A stretch of DNA of 64,000 nucleotides from Streptomyces turgidiscabies Car8 (GCF_000331005.1 NZ_AEJB01000361.1:124001-188000), one strand, 5' to 3'; positions 19,388 to 28,883 are shown, counted from the stretch's first letter. Translations and numbers: made by a program. The notes: generated by a model from the letters alone, not told the origin.

Positions 19388-20219
19388 CGCGCCGAGCTGG
19401 CCGCGCTCCACCCGGACGTGCAGACGACGGTGCTTCCCGTGAAGACGACCGGCGAAGGTGGAGGGGAAAGGCGCCTTCACGAAGGAGGTTGACGCCGCGC
19501 TCCTGGCCGGTGACGCCGATCTCGCGGTGCACTGTGTGAAGGACGTCCCCGCGGACCGGCCGCTCCTGGCCGGGGCCGTGTTCGCCGCCTTCCTCAAGCG
19601 CGACGACATCCGGGACGCCCTCATCCACCCCGGCGGCGTCACCCTTGACGAGCTCCCGGCCGGCACGCGGATCGGCACCTCCTCCGTCCGCAAGATCGCC
19701 CAGCTCCCCGTATACCACCCGCACCTGGAGTGCGTCCCGATGCGCGGTAACGCGAACCGCCGCCTGGAGAAGCTGGGCGCCGGCGAAGCAGACGGGCTCA
19801 TCCTGGCCGTCGCTGGCCTGGAGCGGATCGGCCGGCGCGAACGGAGACCCTGGCCACCGACGTGATGATGCCGCCCATCGGCGCCGGAGTCCTCGCGCTC
19901 CAGTGTCGCCAGCACGACACGGAGCTGATCGACCTCGTCAGCGGGCTCGGCGACCGCGACGCCTACCGGGAGACCGAGGCGGAGCGCATGTTCCTCCACG
20001 TCCTCCAGGGGCACTGCGACTCCCCCATCGCCGGGTACGCCCAGGTTGAGCGCGGCGGGGAGCTCTCGCTCCGCGCCACGGTGTTCTCCCCGGACGGGAA
20101 GGTCATGATCTACGCCCACGAGTGGGCGGGCCGCCTGGACCCGGCCACGCTCGGCACCTCCGTGGCCGTCTCCCTTCTTCGTCAGCGCCCGCGAGTTGAT
20201 CGACGGCATCCCGTATTGA
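19388..20219 (+). pseudogene. hemC: Broken hydroxymethylbilane synthase gene (hemC)
   Basis: Three frames together give a porphobilinogen deaminase: [20 protein letters not shown], then [49 protein letters not shown] and [16 protein letters not shown], then [16 protein letters not shown] and the cofactor-cysteine-like [14 protein letters not shown], ending in ELIDGIPY. A small deletion plus frameshift lies near 19460, another near 19850 and a third near 20185. The first residues are absent. It is a decayed extra copy and not the essential chromosomal gene. Confidence 0.75.
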
Positions 20220-20361
20220 GCCCTCCGCGAGGGCGTAGCGGCGAGCCTCGCCTGCCCGTCCGCGCCCTCGCCGGGACCTCCCTGCCGAGGAGTCGGCCGA
20301 GTTACGTCATCGGGGGCGGAGCTCGGCGGCCGTTGTCGGTGCGGGCCCGTACGATTTGTCC

Positions 20362-20535
20362 ATGTCCTCCCCCTCCAGGCCTCACGGTCGGCTGCAGCCT
20401 GCTGCTGCGCGGATCAACACGGCGATCCGACGACTCATGGAGGAGCCCAACACACCCCGGCGCGCGGTGGAGTACCAACGGCTCCTGGTCGAGTGGGAGA
20501 AAGCCACCCGGGCCGATATGGTCAAGGCGGCGTAG
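20362..20535 (+). CDS. Small hypothetical protein (57 aa)
   Basis: ATG 20362 opens a compact basic/helical peptide ([20 protein letters not shown] ... [20 protein letters not shown]). The composition, regular helical heptads and resemblance to small Streptomyces proteins of this length suggest a real gene, although a ribosome site is not obvious. Function unknown. Confidence 0.5.
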   Translation: MSSPSRPHGRLQPAAARINTAIRRLMEEPNTPRRAVEYQRLLVEWEKATRADMVKAA

Positions 20536-20667
20536 CGCACGAGCACCCCGCCGACTGGGCGGGTCCTACCGGTAGTTCGTTAACCCCGCCGGTAGCTGTG
20601 GGTTGACGGCTGGGTGGTTCGGCCGCAAAGCGGTGGGTACGAGTCAACTGCCGTGCTGGGGGCTGAA

Positions 20668-21125
20668 GATGACTGCCCGCCGTTCGTGTCCGCCCGCGCC
20701 AGGTCCATTGGAAGAGTACGCGAGCCGGTTCGACGACCTCTTTGCCAGCCTCGCCCAGCGGCGGGGGTTACTTGACCCTAGAGCGGAACAAGACGATCAC
20801 CTGTCTGGCCGGAGCGGAGCCGGTTGTCGGCGCGCGAACAGCTGCGGCGCAGCGATTGCAGTACTTTCTGTCCGAGTCCGTCTGGGACACCGAGCAGGTC
20901 AACGGCCGACGGCTTGACCTGATGCGCGGTCAGACCGCGACCGCTCCGCACGCCGACGGAGTGATCGTGATCGACGACTCCGGGGACCGCAGGGACGGCA
21001 CGGCCACCGCACATGTGGGTCGGCAGTAGCTGGGCCGGTTGGGCAAGACCGACAACGGCGTCGTCACGGTGACCACGGTGTGGACCGACGGCCGTGTGTA
21101 CTCGCTTGACCACCGGTTCACTCCG
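20668..21125 (+). pseudogene. IS701-family transposase fragment
   Basis: The text EEYASRFDDLFASLAQRRG, then ERNKTITCLAGAEPVVGA, RLQYFLSESVWD, VIVIDDSGDRRDGTATAHVG and LGRLGKTDNGVVTVTTVW is the first third of IS701-type transposases. A frameshift near 20765 and a TAG at 21027 (where Trp is expected) interrupt it, and the rest of the DDE domain is missing. Confidence 0.7.
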
Positions 21126-21149
21126 GGGCCCGAAGCCTCTGATCTCCAA

Positions 21150-21850
21150 TGTCCATCAAAGCGGACCGGGCAGTTTCTGTGTGTGCCCTCAGGTCAGCGC
21201 AGGCCGTCTGTGTCGTCGCACTCTTCACCGACTGGGAGTGGCCGATGGTCGCCCCCCAGGCTCTCGCTGTAGATGACCGAGGAGACCGCCCTGTCGTATG
21301 CATCGTTGAGGCCGTTCCCGCTTGTGCCGAGCATGTTCTCCCAGTCAATTCCCATACCTACGAGCCTATCCGCACCGCTCGAGACACTGCGGCCCTGCGG
21401 CTGAACAGCCTGGAGCTGCATCCGATCGAGGGCATCTATGTGCACGTGGGCGAGTCGAAGGCCAACCGGGACAATGTGCTGCCCGACATCGTCGTCCTGC
21501 CTTTCAGGCGGACGTCATCGAGCTGTGCGCTGTGCGGCACCGGATCACCGATGGGTCTGGTGGCGGCCTCTACGACAGAAGACGCCCGTAAGCGTCGGCG
21601 GACGATCATGCGGCAGCTGCACAGGTACCAACTCGACGCGCATGTCTTCGGTGTCGGCGGCCGTGCGAGGCTGATCAGCGGCGCGGACCTCGCCTCGCCC
21701 GCTCCCCTGCTGCGAGCGACGTACCGCAACAGGAGGGACGTACGGATTCAGGAAGCCGGTGTGAGCGGCGACGCGCTGCACGCGATGCTGCACAGGCGCA
21801 TAGAAGAGGCCGGGATGGATCCGTCGGCATCCGGCTTTCACCGTCTGTGA
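21150..21850 (+). pseudogene. Possible tyrosine-recombinase remnant
   Basis: An open frame of 233 codons begins without a clear start signal. Two patches recall phage-type integrases: RDTAALRLNSLELHPIEGIY with a basic SKANRDN region, and near the end GDALHAMLHRRIEEAGMDPS, like the stretch before the catalytic HxxR. The catalytic Arg/His/Tyr set is not complete, and the middle has no family resemblance. I treat it as a decayed or chimeric relic. Confidence 0.35.
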
Positions 21851-21976
21851 GCAGGGCACGTCACTCAGGGAAGACGAAGCGGCGCGAGCACCGGGGGAAT
21901 CATGCGGGCCGGCCGGTGGAGGAAGCCCGAGACGGCGTCTACGACCGGGAATTCAACCCGGCCGCCCGCAACAGCG

Positions 21977-22486
21977 TCATGCGCCTGGGTCGGTGATCTC
22001 TCCGGCCGGCTTGTTGCGGACATCACGCATCCGGGCGTCGAGAGCGGCCTGGGTCTCAGGGTCGAGCTCGTAGTCGCCGGCGGTTTCCGGGTTGACGTCC
22101 AGCGCGTGAGAGCGGAATGCCTCCCGCTCGGCGGACAGATGCTGGATGGTCTGGGTGATCCGGTGGATCTTCTGGCGCAGCCTCTCCCATTCCTGCTCGG
22201 CAAGGGCGAGTTCGGCGAGCTGGTTCTGGATCTCGGCTTCGTTTTCGCGGGCGTAATTGTCGCTGACCAGTGTGACCAGAGGGACCCCGAGAGCCTCGGC
22301 AGCGGTGACCGCCTCGTCGAGCCTGACCGCGCGGGTCTGCTGCTCGATGCGTGTGATGGCGGTGGAGTCAACGTTCGTGCCGAGCAGGGCGGCCATACGG
22401 CGCGCTAGCTCTGCCTGGCTGATGCCGAGGCGTTCGCGTTCTTGACGAAGTCGGCGGGCGAAAAGGTCCCCGGGCAGTGGGTTCAT
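21977..22486 (-). CDS. XRE-family transcriptional regulator with coiled-coil tail
   Basis: A 169-residue protein. Residues 10-65 form a helix-turn-helix (RRLRQERERLGISQAELARR, then TAITRIEQQ), and residues 80-125 form a charged coiled coil likely for dimerisation. It reads away from the conjugation block, with about 240 bp between its start and promoter box A. It is a plausible repressor of that block, by position only. Confidence 0.75.
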   Translation of the reverse strand: MNPLPGDLFARRLRQERERLGISQAELARRMAALLGTNVDSTAITRIEQQTRAVRLDEAVTAAEALGVPLVTLVSDNYARENEAEIQNQLAELALAEQEWERLRQKIHRITQTIQHLSAEREAFRSHALDVNPETAGDYELDPETQAALDARMRDVRNKPAGEITDPGA

Positions 22487-22685
22487 GGCGGCTTGGTACT
22501 TCCTGGTCGAGATCGCGATCGACGGGGTGCGTGAGGGCGACCCGCCTCGAAATCGAGCAGGCCAGCGCCGCAGCAGTGCTGGAGCGGCACATTACACATC
22601 TCACACTGCGGATTCCACAGGCTTCCGCCGCGACCCTGCGGTCGCGCGTCGCGATGCCGATTCGCCTCGTTTCCGAGCCCCTTTT

Positions 22686-22748
22686 GGGTCTTTATCAATA
22701 GACCCTTTCACGGCCTATGTGACTAGCCATTCGAATGAGGTAGATTAG
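22686..22748 (+). promoter_or_regulatory. Promoter/operator box A of the transfer block
   Basis: CCATTCGAATG at 22727-22737 is followed by the -10-like TAGATTAG at 22741. A hairpin GGGTCT-(8)-AGACCC lies at 22686-22705. It precedes the first transfer genes and is the first of the recurrent boxes of this block (see B-H, J, K). Confidence 0.55.
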
Positions 22749-22796
22749 TCACTGCAGATGCGCACGTATACGAGCCAGCGGGGGGGAGCCGACAGC

Positions 22797-22889
22797 ATGT
22801 CTACCGACCACCCCGGCTTCTATCACTGCCCGACCGGGCGGATGAGCTGCGCTTGTTGCCTTGTGACTCACTGTCATGCCACCGAATGA
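22797..22889 (+). CDS. Cys/His-rich 30-residue peptide
   Basis: ATG 22797 follows GGGGGGGAG and encodes a 30-residue peptide with four Cys (one in CACC) and a terminal HCH cluster, suggesting metal binding. It sits between promoter box A and the pilin-like gene, 24 bases before the latter's ATG. An in-frame upstream ATG at 22758 would extend it by 13 residues. It could be a leader peptide. No family recognised. Confidence 0.4.
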   Translation: MSTDHPGFYHCPTGRMSCACCLVTHCHATE

Positions 22890-22913
22890 TTCGAAAGGCG
22901 AGAGGAAAGATCC

Positions 22914-23306
22914 ATGACGAAGATCTACGAGGCAGCCGTCCTCACACAGGCTTCCCTGCCGAGTGCAGCCTGGGACCTGACCAGCTTCCTGCAGAACGCC
23001 AAGTCCCAGATCCAGCTCTGGGGCGGTCTTCTGCTCATGCTGCTCGGTGCTGCCGGCCTGGTCTGGGGCGGTGTGCTCCTGATCAAGAAGCTGATGGCCA
23101 ACCCGCAGTCCGCGGGTCAGCAGCAGGGCTGGGGCACGATCGCGCTCCTCATTCTCGTCGGCGGAGCCCTGGGCACCGGCGGGTGGTCGCTGATCTCGAC
23201 GATCGGTTCCGGCGGCCAGCAGACCATCACGGACCTCGGCGGCGGCACGGTGATCGTCCAGACCACCGATCAGTTCAGCGGGTTCCTGAGCGGCCCTTCC
23301 AAGTAA
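22914..23306 (+). CDS. Small two-TM membrane protein, pilin/VirB2-like candidate
   Basis: A 130-residue protein with two helices (about 36-57 and 74-96) separated by a short polar loop (NPQSAGQQQG). Small two-helix proteins at the head of transfer operons are often VirB2/TrbC-type pilins, but no family motif was seen and there is no clear cleavable signal. A GAGAGGAAAG ribosome site precedes the ATG. It is the first larger gene of the box A transcription unit. Confidence 0.75.
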   Translation: MTKIYEAAVLTQASLPSAAWDLTSFLQNAKSQIQLWGGLLLMLLGAAGLVWGGVLLIKKLMANPQSAGQQQGWGTIALLILVGGALGTGGWSLISTIGSGGQQTITDLGGGTVIVQTTDQFSGFLSGPSK

Positions 23307-23350
23307 GAGGCCGTCACAGACGTGCACACGACCGGGGACAGAGGCGTCGA

Positions 23351-23397
23351 GCGAACCGGGTCGGTTGAGGTGCCAGGCCTCCTCCGGCCCGGTTCGC
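23351..23397 (+). terminator. Hairpin between transfer genes
   Basis: GCGAACCGGG and CCCGGTTCGC form a 10-bp stem around a 27-base GC-rich loop. It lies within the unit starting at box A, so it may attenuate transcription after the abundant pilin-like gene. Confidence 0.45.
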
Positions 23398-23443
23398 CAT
23401 ATCCGGGCCCGCAGCACGGTGCAGGCACGAAAGAGAGCAGAAC

Positions 23444-24748
23444 ATGGGGATCAAGGACAAGGCACTGGCCTTCAGCAGGAAGTTCAAGCTCGACTCGCAC
23501 CACGCGATCGAGCGGTTTGGGGTGTTCTTCGGCATCTTCGCGGTCACGGGCGCGATCGTGATCAGCGCATCGGGTGCCTCGGCGTACCAGGCGGGGCGTG
23601 ACTCGCTGTCGCAGACGGCGCTGTACACCAGCGACTTCAAGACGTCGAAGACGAATCTCGACGGCACCGTCGACGGGGTCTACACCAACGAGAGCGGCAG
23701 CAAGGCGCTCGTGATGATGCACTTCAGTCCGACCGCTCAGATCTCGTACAACGCCGCGGACTACAGGGCGTTCCTGCTCGGGTCGGACACCTCGCTGAAC
23801 AGCGAGCCGGTCAGCACCAGCGGGATCAAGGGCTCCTTCTTCGCCTTCGGTTCGACCGGATACGTCGGGGTCCTCCTCAACGCCGACCGGCCCTTCGACC
23901 GTCAGGTGTTGAACCTGACGGTCCGTGCGAATGCCGAACTCACCACGCCCGGAGCGGAGCAGGCGCACAGCAGCGGCAAGCTGGCCGGCGACGAGACCTT
24001 CTCCAAGTACGACCAGTGGCGGGTCTTCTTCAACCCCGGCGCGTCCGGGGTCCAGAAGATCGCGGCGCTCGACGCTCTGACCTTCGACCCTGCGCAGGCC
24101 TACTACGAGGTCGCGCTCAAGGAGATGGAGGCCGAGGCCAGGGATGCCCTGGACCAGAAGCTCGTCGAGATGCGCACGAATCTGACGCAGATTCAGTCGT
24201 ATACCTCCGACCTGCAGACGACGAAGATCGACGGCCTGTTCCTGCGTCCGCCGACCGTCCCGGTCTCGATTGCCACCGACAAGATCACGGGCGTCTCCGC
24301 GGCCGCGGCCAAGGACGGCGTCTCGACGCTGGCGCTGCAGACCAAGCATGTCGTCCCCGGCGGCTTCGACCTCAACTGGCGTGCAGGCAACGTCTACGAC
24401 GGCTACCTCGACGCCCTGGTGCCGGCCGGTCAGAGCTACGCCCAGTTCTTCACCAAGAAGCGTGACGAGGGCTCGGATCCGACGAGCCAGCAGATCTCGG
24501 ACATGCAGTGGATCCTCTCGGACGGCACCAGCCTCACCAAGGACTACCAGTCCTCTGACGTGACGATGCGCCCGCTCATGAACATCATGAACAACCTTTC
24601 ACAGGCGTATCAGGACTACTCCCGAAACAAGTCGCAGTACGAGTCTGATCTGTCGCTCGATCTGCTCCGACTGGACGTGGGTCTGCGGGACGTGCAGTCC
24701 AACAGCACCATTCGCGACGACAAGGACTTCCTCACCACGCTCCATTGA
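23444..24748 (+). CDS. One-TM exported protein of the transfer block
   Basis: A 434-residue protein with a basic N-terminus, one membrane helix at about 25-46, and a long outside domain. The exterior has beta-rich segments followed by a helical, Ser/Asp-rich C-terminus with coiled-coil potential (LDQKLVEMRTNLTQIQSYTS). No family recognised. Its place between the pilin-like gene and the wall-hydrolase gene suggests a channel or surface component. Confidence 0.75.
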   Translation: MGIKDKALAFSRKFKLDSHHAIERFGVFFGIFAVTGAIVISASGASAYQAGRDSLSQTALYTSDFKTSKTNLDGTVDGVYTNESGSKALVMMHFSPTAQISYNAADYRAFLLGSDTSLNSEPVSTSGIKGSFFAFGSTGYVGVLLNADRPFDRQVLNLTVRANAELTTPGAEQAHSSGKLAGDETFSKYDQWRVFFNPGASGVQKIAALDALTFDPAQAYYEVALKEMEAEARDALDQKLVEMRTNLTQIQSYTSDLQTTKIDGLFLRPPTVPVSIATDKITGVSAAAAKDGVSTLALQTKHVVPGGFDLNWRAGNVYDGYLDALVPAGQSYAQFFTKKRDEGSDPTSQQISDMQWILSDGTSLTKDYQSSDVTMRPLMNIMNNLSQAYQDYSRNKSQYESDLSLDLLRLDVGLRDVQSNSTIRDDKDFLTTLH

Positions 24749-24806
24749 GTGCAGCGATGAAGTGACGCATCCCGCTGCCTGGCATTGACCCGGAAAGGAA
24801 AACGAC

Positions 24807-26996
24807 ATGGCCACCGACAAGCCGAATCGGAGTCCCAAGAAGGGGACGACGAAGGACCAGCCGAGCACGTCGGTGAGTCAGGGGATGCCCCGGCAAGGTC
24901 GCGGGACCAAGAGCCTCGGCCCTGAGGAGGGCATCGAGAAGCCTCCCGAGGGCAAGGCCAGCGTGCCCAAGCAGCTCCCGGCCCCGGGAGCTGCTTCTTC
25001 TGGTCCTTCTGGCGCGGCAAACACTGCGCCGAAGATGCCGGACGCGGCAGACACCGCAGAAACCGCAGGCAAGGCAGCCGGTGCCGCGAATGCTGGGTCG
25101 AAGATCAAGCAGGGCATGAACGGCGTTGCCGGGAACATGGCCGGAGGCGCGGCCCAGAAGGCGATCGAGGGAGACGGCAGCAGCGCGACCCGCCGTAACG
25201 CCGGGCGTTACGCGGGAGCTGCCGTCTCCGGTGCCGTGGCCGGCGCACAGGCTGGCGGGCTTCCGGGAGCTGCCGTTGGCGCAGCGAAGAACGTCGGCGT
25301 CGAAGGGGCCCAGGACGCCGTCAAGGGCGTGTCCAAGGTCACCGGTGGCAGCCCGGACGCCAAGCCGGCCGACCAGCGCATGCTGGGTGCCGGCGGCACG
25401 GGCTACGAGCACGGTGCACCGAAGGACGACGAGGGCCTGGGCTCGAAGGCAGCCAAGGGCGTCGCCGTCGGCGGTGGCGCGGCTGCTGTTCCGCCGGCCA
25501 TGGGTGTGGTCATGGCCATGGCCTTCCTGAACTGGCTCAAGTCCATGTTCTTCGCCGCCATGGCGATGGCCGTCAACGCCGGGAAGCTGCTGTGGACGCT
25601 CATCGTCAGCATTGTCAAGGCGGTTGGTCATGCGATCGCTGCGCCGTTCATGGCGATCGGCAGCTTTATAGCCAAGGGGGCCGGCGCGGTCCTGGGCGTC
25701 ACTGTCACGGCGACGATGGCCCCTGTAGCGGCAGCGATGTCGGGTGCGGTCGCGATGACCGCCACCGTGGCCCTGTTGGGCACGGTCTTGACCGGCCTCC
25801 TCAACTCGACGGCGCTGACCGAAGGCAGCATCAATACGAACGGGACGGCGTGCGTCGTCAACGCGGGTAGCGTCGGCAACGGTTCCGGGGCCACCGTCCC
25901 GGCGGACGTGGAGAAGAACGCCAAGGAGATCTACTCGGTACTCAGCAGCTGGGGGATGCCGAAGGAGAACATCGCGGGCATCCTCGGCAACTGGTCGCAG
26001 GAGTCTGGGATCGACCCGACGAGCGTGCAGAACTTCCCCTCGGGGACGTATGCCATGACCGCCGAGAAGGCCAGCGCCGCACAGAACACGGACAACGGCA
26101 TCGGTCTCGGGCAGTGGACGTTCGGCCGCAACACGTTGCTGCGCCAGTACGCGAAGAGCAAGGGCGTCGACTGGTTCACGATCAAGGCCCAGCTGGCCTT
26201 CATGGTCGATGGTGACAACCCCGGCGATGTCACGGTCTTCAAGGACATGCTCAAGACGTCGCAGGGCTCGCCGCGTACGGCGGCGCTGCACTTCCACGAG
26301 AACTGGGAGCGCTCCACTGACGGCGCGGCCGGGCTCACCGCACGAGGCGACAACGCCGAGATGTGGTTCGGCAAGATGAGCGGCTGGTCGGTCGACAGCT
26401 CGATCGTGGGCGACGTCAAGGACATCGTCGGCGGGATCATCGAGAACATCGTCAACGGCATCAACACGATCCTGGGCAACTGCACCTCCAACGGCGGCAG
26501 TTCCGTCTCGCTGAAGGACGGCGGGATGACCCAGGAAGAGGCTCAGGCCCTCGTCGACCTCTTCAACAAGGAGGGTGACAAGTTCCTCGACGACCGCTAC
26601 GGCGACCAGGGTGGTCCCGGCTCGTGCGGGAGCAATCACGCTGAGAACTGCGTCTCGTTCTCGACCTACTTCGTGAACAAGTACACGACGTTCCAGACCT
26701 ACCCGGCGGGTGACGGCAAGGAGACGGCGTACACGATCGCGGGGGAGACCGGCAAGCAGTTGTCTTCGACTCCGACGGCGTATTCGGTGGGTTCCGGCCC
26801 GGGCTCCGGTCCTGCCGGCCACACCCTCATGGTGCTCGGCGTCCAGGGCGACAAGGTCATCCTCGGCGAGGCCGGCTACTGCGCCTTCATGGGCCGAATC
26901 CGTGTCGACAGCGCGGCGCGGATGGCGGCCGAGGGCTGGAAGTTCGTGGACATGTCGGATTCGATGCTCCCCTCCGGCAAGATCAAGACGGTCTGA
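24807..26996 (+). CDS. Membrane protein with tail-lysozyme-like and CHAP domains
   Basis: A 729-residue protein. An Ala/Gly/Pro-rich first 200 residues is followed by hydrophobic segments (about 230-335). Then comes a phage tail-lysozyme-like domain (about 367-530: ILGNWSQESGIDP, GIGLGQWTFGR) and a C-terminal CHAP-type domain with Cys in NCVSFSTYF and His in GHTLMVLG (about 605-729). Two wall-cutting activities on one membrane-anchored chain match the muralytic component of Gram-positive conjugation machines (CwlT/TcpG type). The multiple hydrophobic segments may also give it a VirB6-like channel role. Confidence 0.82.
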   Translation: MATDKPNRSPKKGTTKDQPSTSVSQGMPRQGRGTKSLGPEEGIEKPPEGKASVPKQLPAPGAASSGPSGAANTAPKMPDAADTAETAGKAAGAANAGSKIKQGMNGVAGNMAGGAAQKAIEGDGSSATRRNAGRYAGAAVSGAVAGAQAGGLPGAAVGAAKNVGVEGAQDAVKGVSKVTGGSPDAKPADQRMLGAGGTGYEHGAPKDDEGLGSKAAKGVAVGGGAAAVPPAMGVVMAMAFLNWLKSMFFAAMAMAVNAGKLLWTLIVSIVKAVGHAIAAPFMAIGSFIAKGAGAVLGVTVTATMAPVAAAMSGAVAMTATVALLGTVLTGLLNSTALTEGSINTNGTACVVNAGSVGNGSGATVPADVEKNAKEIYSVLSSWGMPKENIAGILGNWSQESGIDPTSVQNFPSGTYAMTAEKASAAQNTDNGIGLGQWTFGRNTLLRQYAKSKGVDWFTIKAQLAFMVDGDNPGDVTVFKDMLKTSQGSPRTAALHFHENWERSTDGAAGLTARGDNAEMWFGKMSGWSVDSSIVGDVKDIVGGIIENIVNGINTILGNCTSNGGSSVSLKDGGMTQEEAQALVDLFNKEGDKFLDDRYGDQGGPGSCGSNHAENCVSFSTYFVNKYTTFQTYPAGDGKETAYTIAGETGKQLSSTPTAYSVGSGPGSGPAGHTLMVLGVQGDKVILGEAGYCAFMGRIRVDSAARMAAEGWKFVDMSDSMLPSGKIKTV

Positions 26997-27020
26997 TGCG
27001 CTGCATCTGATCTGGGAGTG

Positions 27021-27056
27021 AGAAGCCGGTGCCGGGCGATCTGGGCACCGGCTTCT
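27021..27056 (+). terminator. Rho-independent-type hairpin
   Basis: AGAAGCCGGTGCC and its complement (13 bp) around a 10-base loop, directly after the wall-hydrolase gene. It ends the box A transcription unit. Confidence 0.75.
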
Positions 27057-27100
27057 TCATGTCCGGTGCAGGCCCTGCGTGCCGGCTTCACTTTTCGGAG

Positions 27101-27153
27101 CCCTTATCGAATGGATTCAGGGTCTATTCCGAATGCCTTTCGAGATAGACTTG
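27101..27153 (+). promoter_or_regulatory. Promoter/operator box B
   Basis: CCCTTATCGAATG at 27101 and TATTCCGAATG at 27125-27135, followed by GATAGACTTG at 27144. It lies 41 bp upstream of the gene starting at 27194. Confidence 0.6.
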
Positions 27154-27193
27154 AGTCGTTTATGAGGGCAACGTGGAGTGAGGAGTGTGTTCC

Positions 27194-28177
27194 GTGACGA
27201 CAGCCCATGACGAGTCCGAGAGCTCGGGCCCCGATCAGGAGACCGGGTCGATACCCGAGGAGAAGCCCGCGGCACCGAAGACGCGCAAGAAGGTCACCGG
27301 AGCCGAGCTCGAGGAGCGCTTCGCGGGCTGGACGATGCGCCAGCGCGAGAAGGTCCAGGTGCGCACCCCTGAGGACAACACACGTTTGATCCGGCGCAGC
27401 GTGACCGCGGTGATGGGCGTGGGGATCCTCGCCCTGGTCGTCGCCACGGGCGTGCTCGGCGAGAGCTTCAAGGCGAGCACGGCGGACAACGACGCCCAGA
27501 TTGTCCAGCTCAAGGGGCAGCTGGACAATGCCCAGTCCACGCCCGTAAAGGCGGACGCCGGCGCGCAGTTGTCCAAGCTCACCGAGGCGGCAGCCGCTGA
27601 TGCGAAGAAGGTCGCGTCCGGGGAGCAGACTTTCGCCACGTTGTACCACCAAGCCGGCATCCAGCCCAGCCCGGACAACGGGTCCCCGAACAAGGCCACG
27701 CTGGAGATCATCAAGCACCGCCGAGACATGGCACCGCTGTTCAGCAAGGACTCCTTCCTGGTCAGTGACAAGGAGGCGTACAGCACCTCGTCGCTGACGC
27801 CGTTCGATGCGACCACCGAGATCGATCCGCGCCACGCCTGGTACATCCGCTACGACGGCCAGAACGCGGCTGCCCCGAGCACGTACGCATGGAAGGTCGA
27901 AACGGTGATGCCCGATCTGAGCGTGAAGGACGGCTCGGGCGCGACGAACCAGGCAAAGGTCGTCTGGCTGTGCCGGGACACGAAGAGCGGTGAGGTGCTC
28001 GCCTGGGCGAGCGCGCGCTACGTGCGCAACGGCTCAACGGGGGCCTTCAGCGACCTGGCGCTCGTGGTGACGGCCACCGGTGCTCAGTACGAGAACCCCG
28101 CGATCAAGCAGCCGACCGGGTCCGGAGTCCCTGAACTCAGCGGCTCGGGCGCACAGAAGAAGGGTGGGAAGCGATGA
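27194..28177 (+). CDS. Bitopic transfer protein 1, VirB8-like candidate
   Basis: A 327-residue protein with a charged cytoplasmic N-terminus, one membrane helix (about 70-92) and an outside domain. GTG 27194 is chosen because AGGAG at 27181-27185 is correctly spaced (8 bases). It shares the pattern AWKVETVMPDL ... VVWLCRDTKSGEVLAWASAR with the protein at 28950, so it belongs to a set of similar tandem proteins. VirB8/TcpC proteins have this topology with an NTF2-like outer domain; the fold assignment is inference. Its stop overlaps the next start (ATGA). Confidence 0.75.
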   Translation: MTTAHDESESSGPDQETGSIPEEKPAAPKTRKKVTGAELEERFAGWTMRQREKVQVRTPEDNTRLIRRSVTAVMGVGILALVVATGVLGESFKASTADNDAQIVQLKGQLDNAQSTPVKADAGAQLSKLTEAAAADAKKVASGEQTFATLYHQAGIQPSPDNGSPNKATLEIIKHRRDMAPLFSKDSFLVSDKEAYSTSSLTPFDATTEIDPRHAWYIRYDGQNAAAPSTYAWKVETVMPDLSVKDGSGATNQAKVVWLCRDTKSGEVLAWASARYVRNGSTGAFSDLALVVTATGAQYENPAIKQPTGSGVPELSGSGAQKKGGKR

Positions 28178-28875
28178 CGGAGCAGACGGCAGTACCCACG
28201 CGGCGGGGGTTCTTCCGGCGCAATCTCTCGGTCCTGGTGACGGCAGCGGTCCTCACGATCGTCGCGACGGCTGCCGGTGTGACCTGGGGCAGCCAGCACG
28301 CGGCCCTGGCTGAGCAGGAAGCCCAGATCAACGACGTCGAGGGACATCTAGCAGGCATCCAGAAGAAGAACGCCGAGCAGGTGAACGCGGACGTTATGGC
28401 GGCCCTGGGGGTCAGTCAGAACCGGCTGAGCACCGACGGCGGGCGCATCAAGTTGCTGCTCTCGATGGCCTTCACGTGGGACTCGGGACAGAGCTACGAG
28501 GCGGCGCGCGAGAGCCTGAAGAGCCGGTTCGGCCTCACCGAGAACGAGACGTTCCTGAAGTCGTTCATGCCTTCGTCGAGGTTCAACGAGGACTCCCAGG
28601 AGCGGCGTTACTACTACATCGACACGGTCGGCCTGAACTCGGCCCTCGGCGCGGATCCGGACATCGAGGTCGTCGACGTCAAGGCAGGCGTCTACACCTA
28701 CGCCGTCCTAGCCGACGTCGAGGTCACCTCCGACGCGGTGTCCCAGAACAAGGCGAGCAAAGCCAGTGTCACGGCGCACCGGCGCGCGCTGCTCTTCGTC
28801 ACGGTCGACGCCCAGGGCAAGGTCTCGAATCTCTCCGGCGTCCCGGCGAGCGGCGAGACTCGCTATTCCGGATAA
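28174..28875 (+). CDS. Bitopic transfer protein 2
   Basis: A 233-residue protein starting at the ATGA overlap with the previous gene. Membrane helix at about 18-39, then a helical stalk and an outer domain ending in a strand pattern (RRALLFVTVDAQGKVSNLSG) like those of VirB8-type domains. No direct family match. Coupled translation with protein 1 suggests they act together in one envelope complex. Confidence 0.72.
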   Translation: MTEQTAVPTRRGFFRRNLSVLVTAAVLTIVATAAGVTWGSQHAALAEQEAQINDVEGHLAGIQKKNAEQVNADVMAALGVSQNRLSTDGGRIKLLLSMAFTWDSGQSYEAARESLKSRFGLTENETFLKSFMPSSRFNEDSQERRYYYIDTVGLNSALGADPDIEVVDVKAGVYTYAVLADVEVTSDAVSQNKASKASVTAHRRALLFVTVDAQGKVSNLSGVPASGETRYSG

Positions 28876-28883
28876 CCAAGACT

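Noticed and set aside
19388-20219. Functional hydroxymethylbilane synthase
   Set aside because: At least three frame breaks and a missing N-terminus.
21150-21850. Active site-specific integrase for the transfer block
   Set aside because: Only two patches resemble tyrosine recombinases, and the catalytic set is incomplete. No integrase or attachment pair for the block was found.
22686-22705. Hairpin GGGTCT/AGACCC as a terminator
   Set aside because: Only a 6-bp stem, and it is next to promoter box A. An operator role or chance is more likely, so it was folded into the box A entry.
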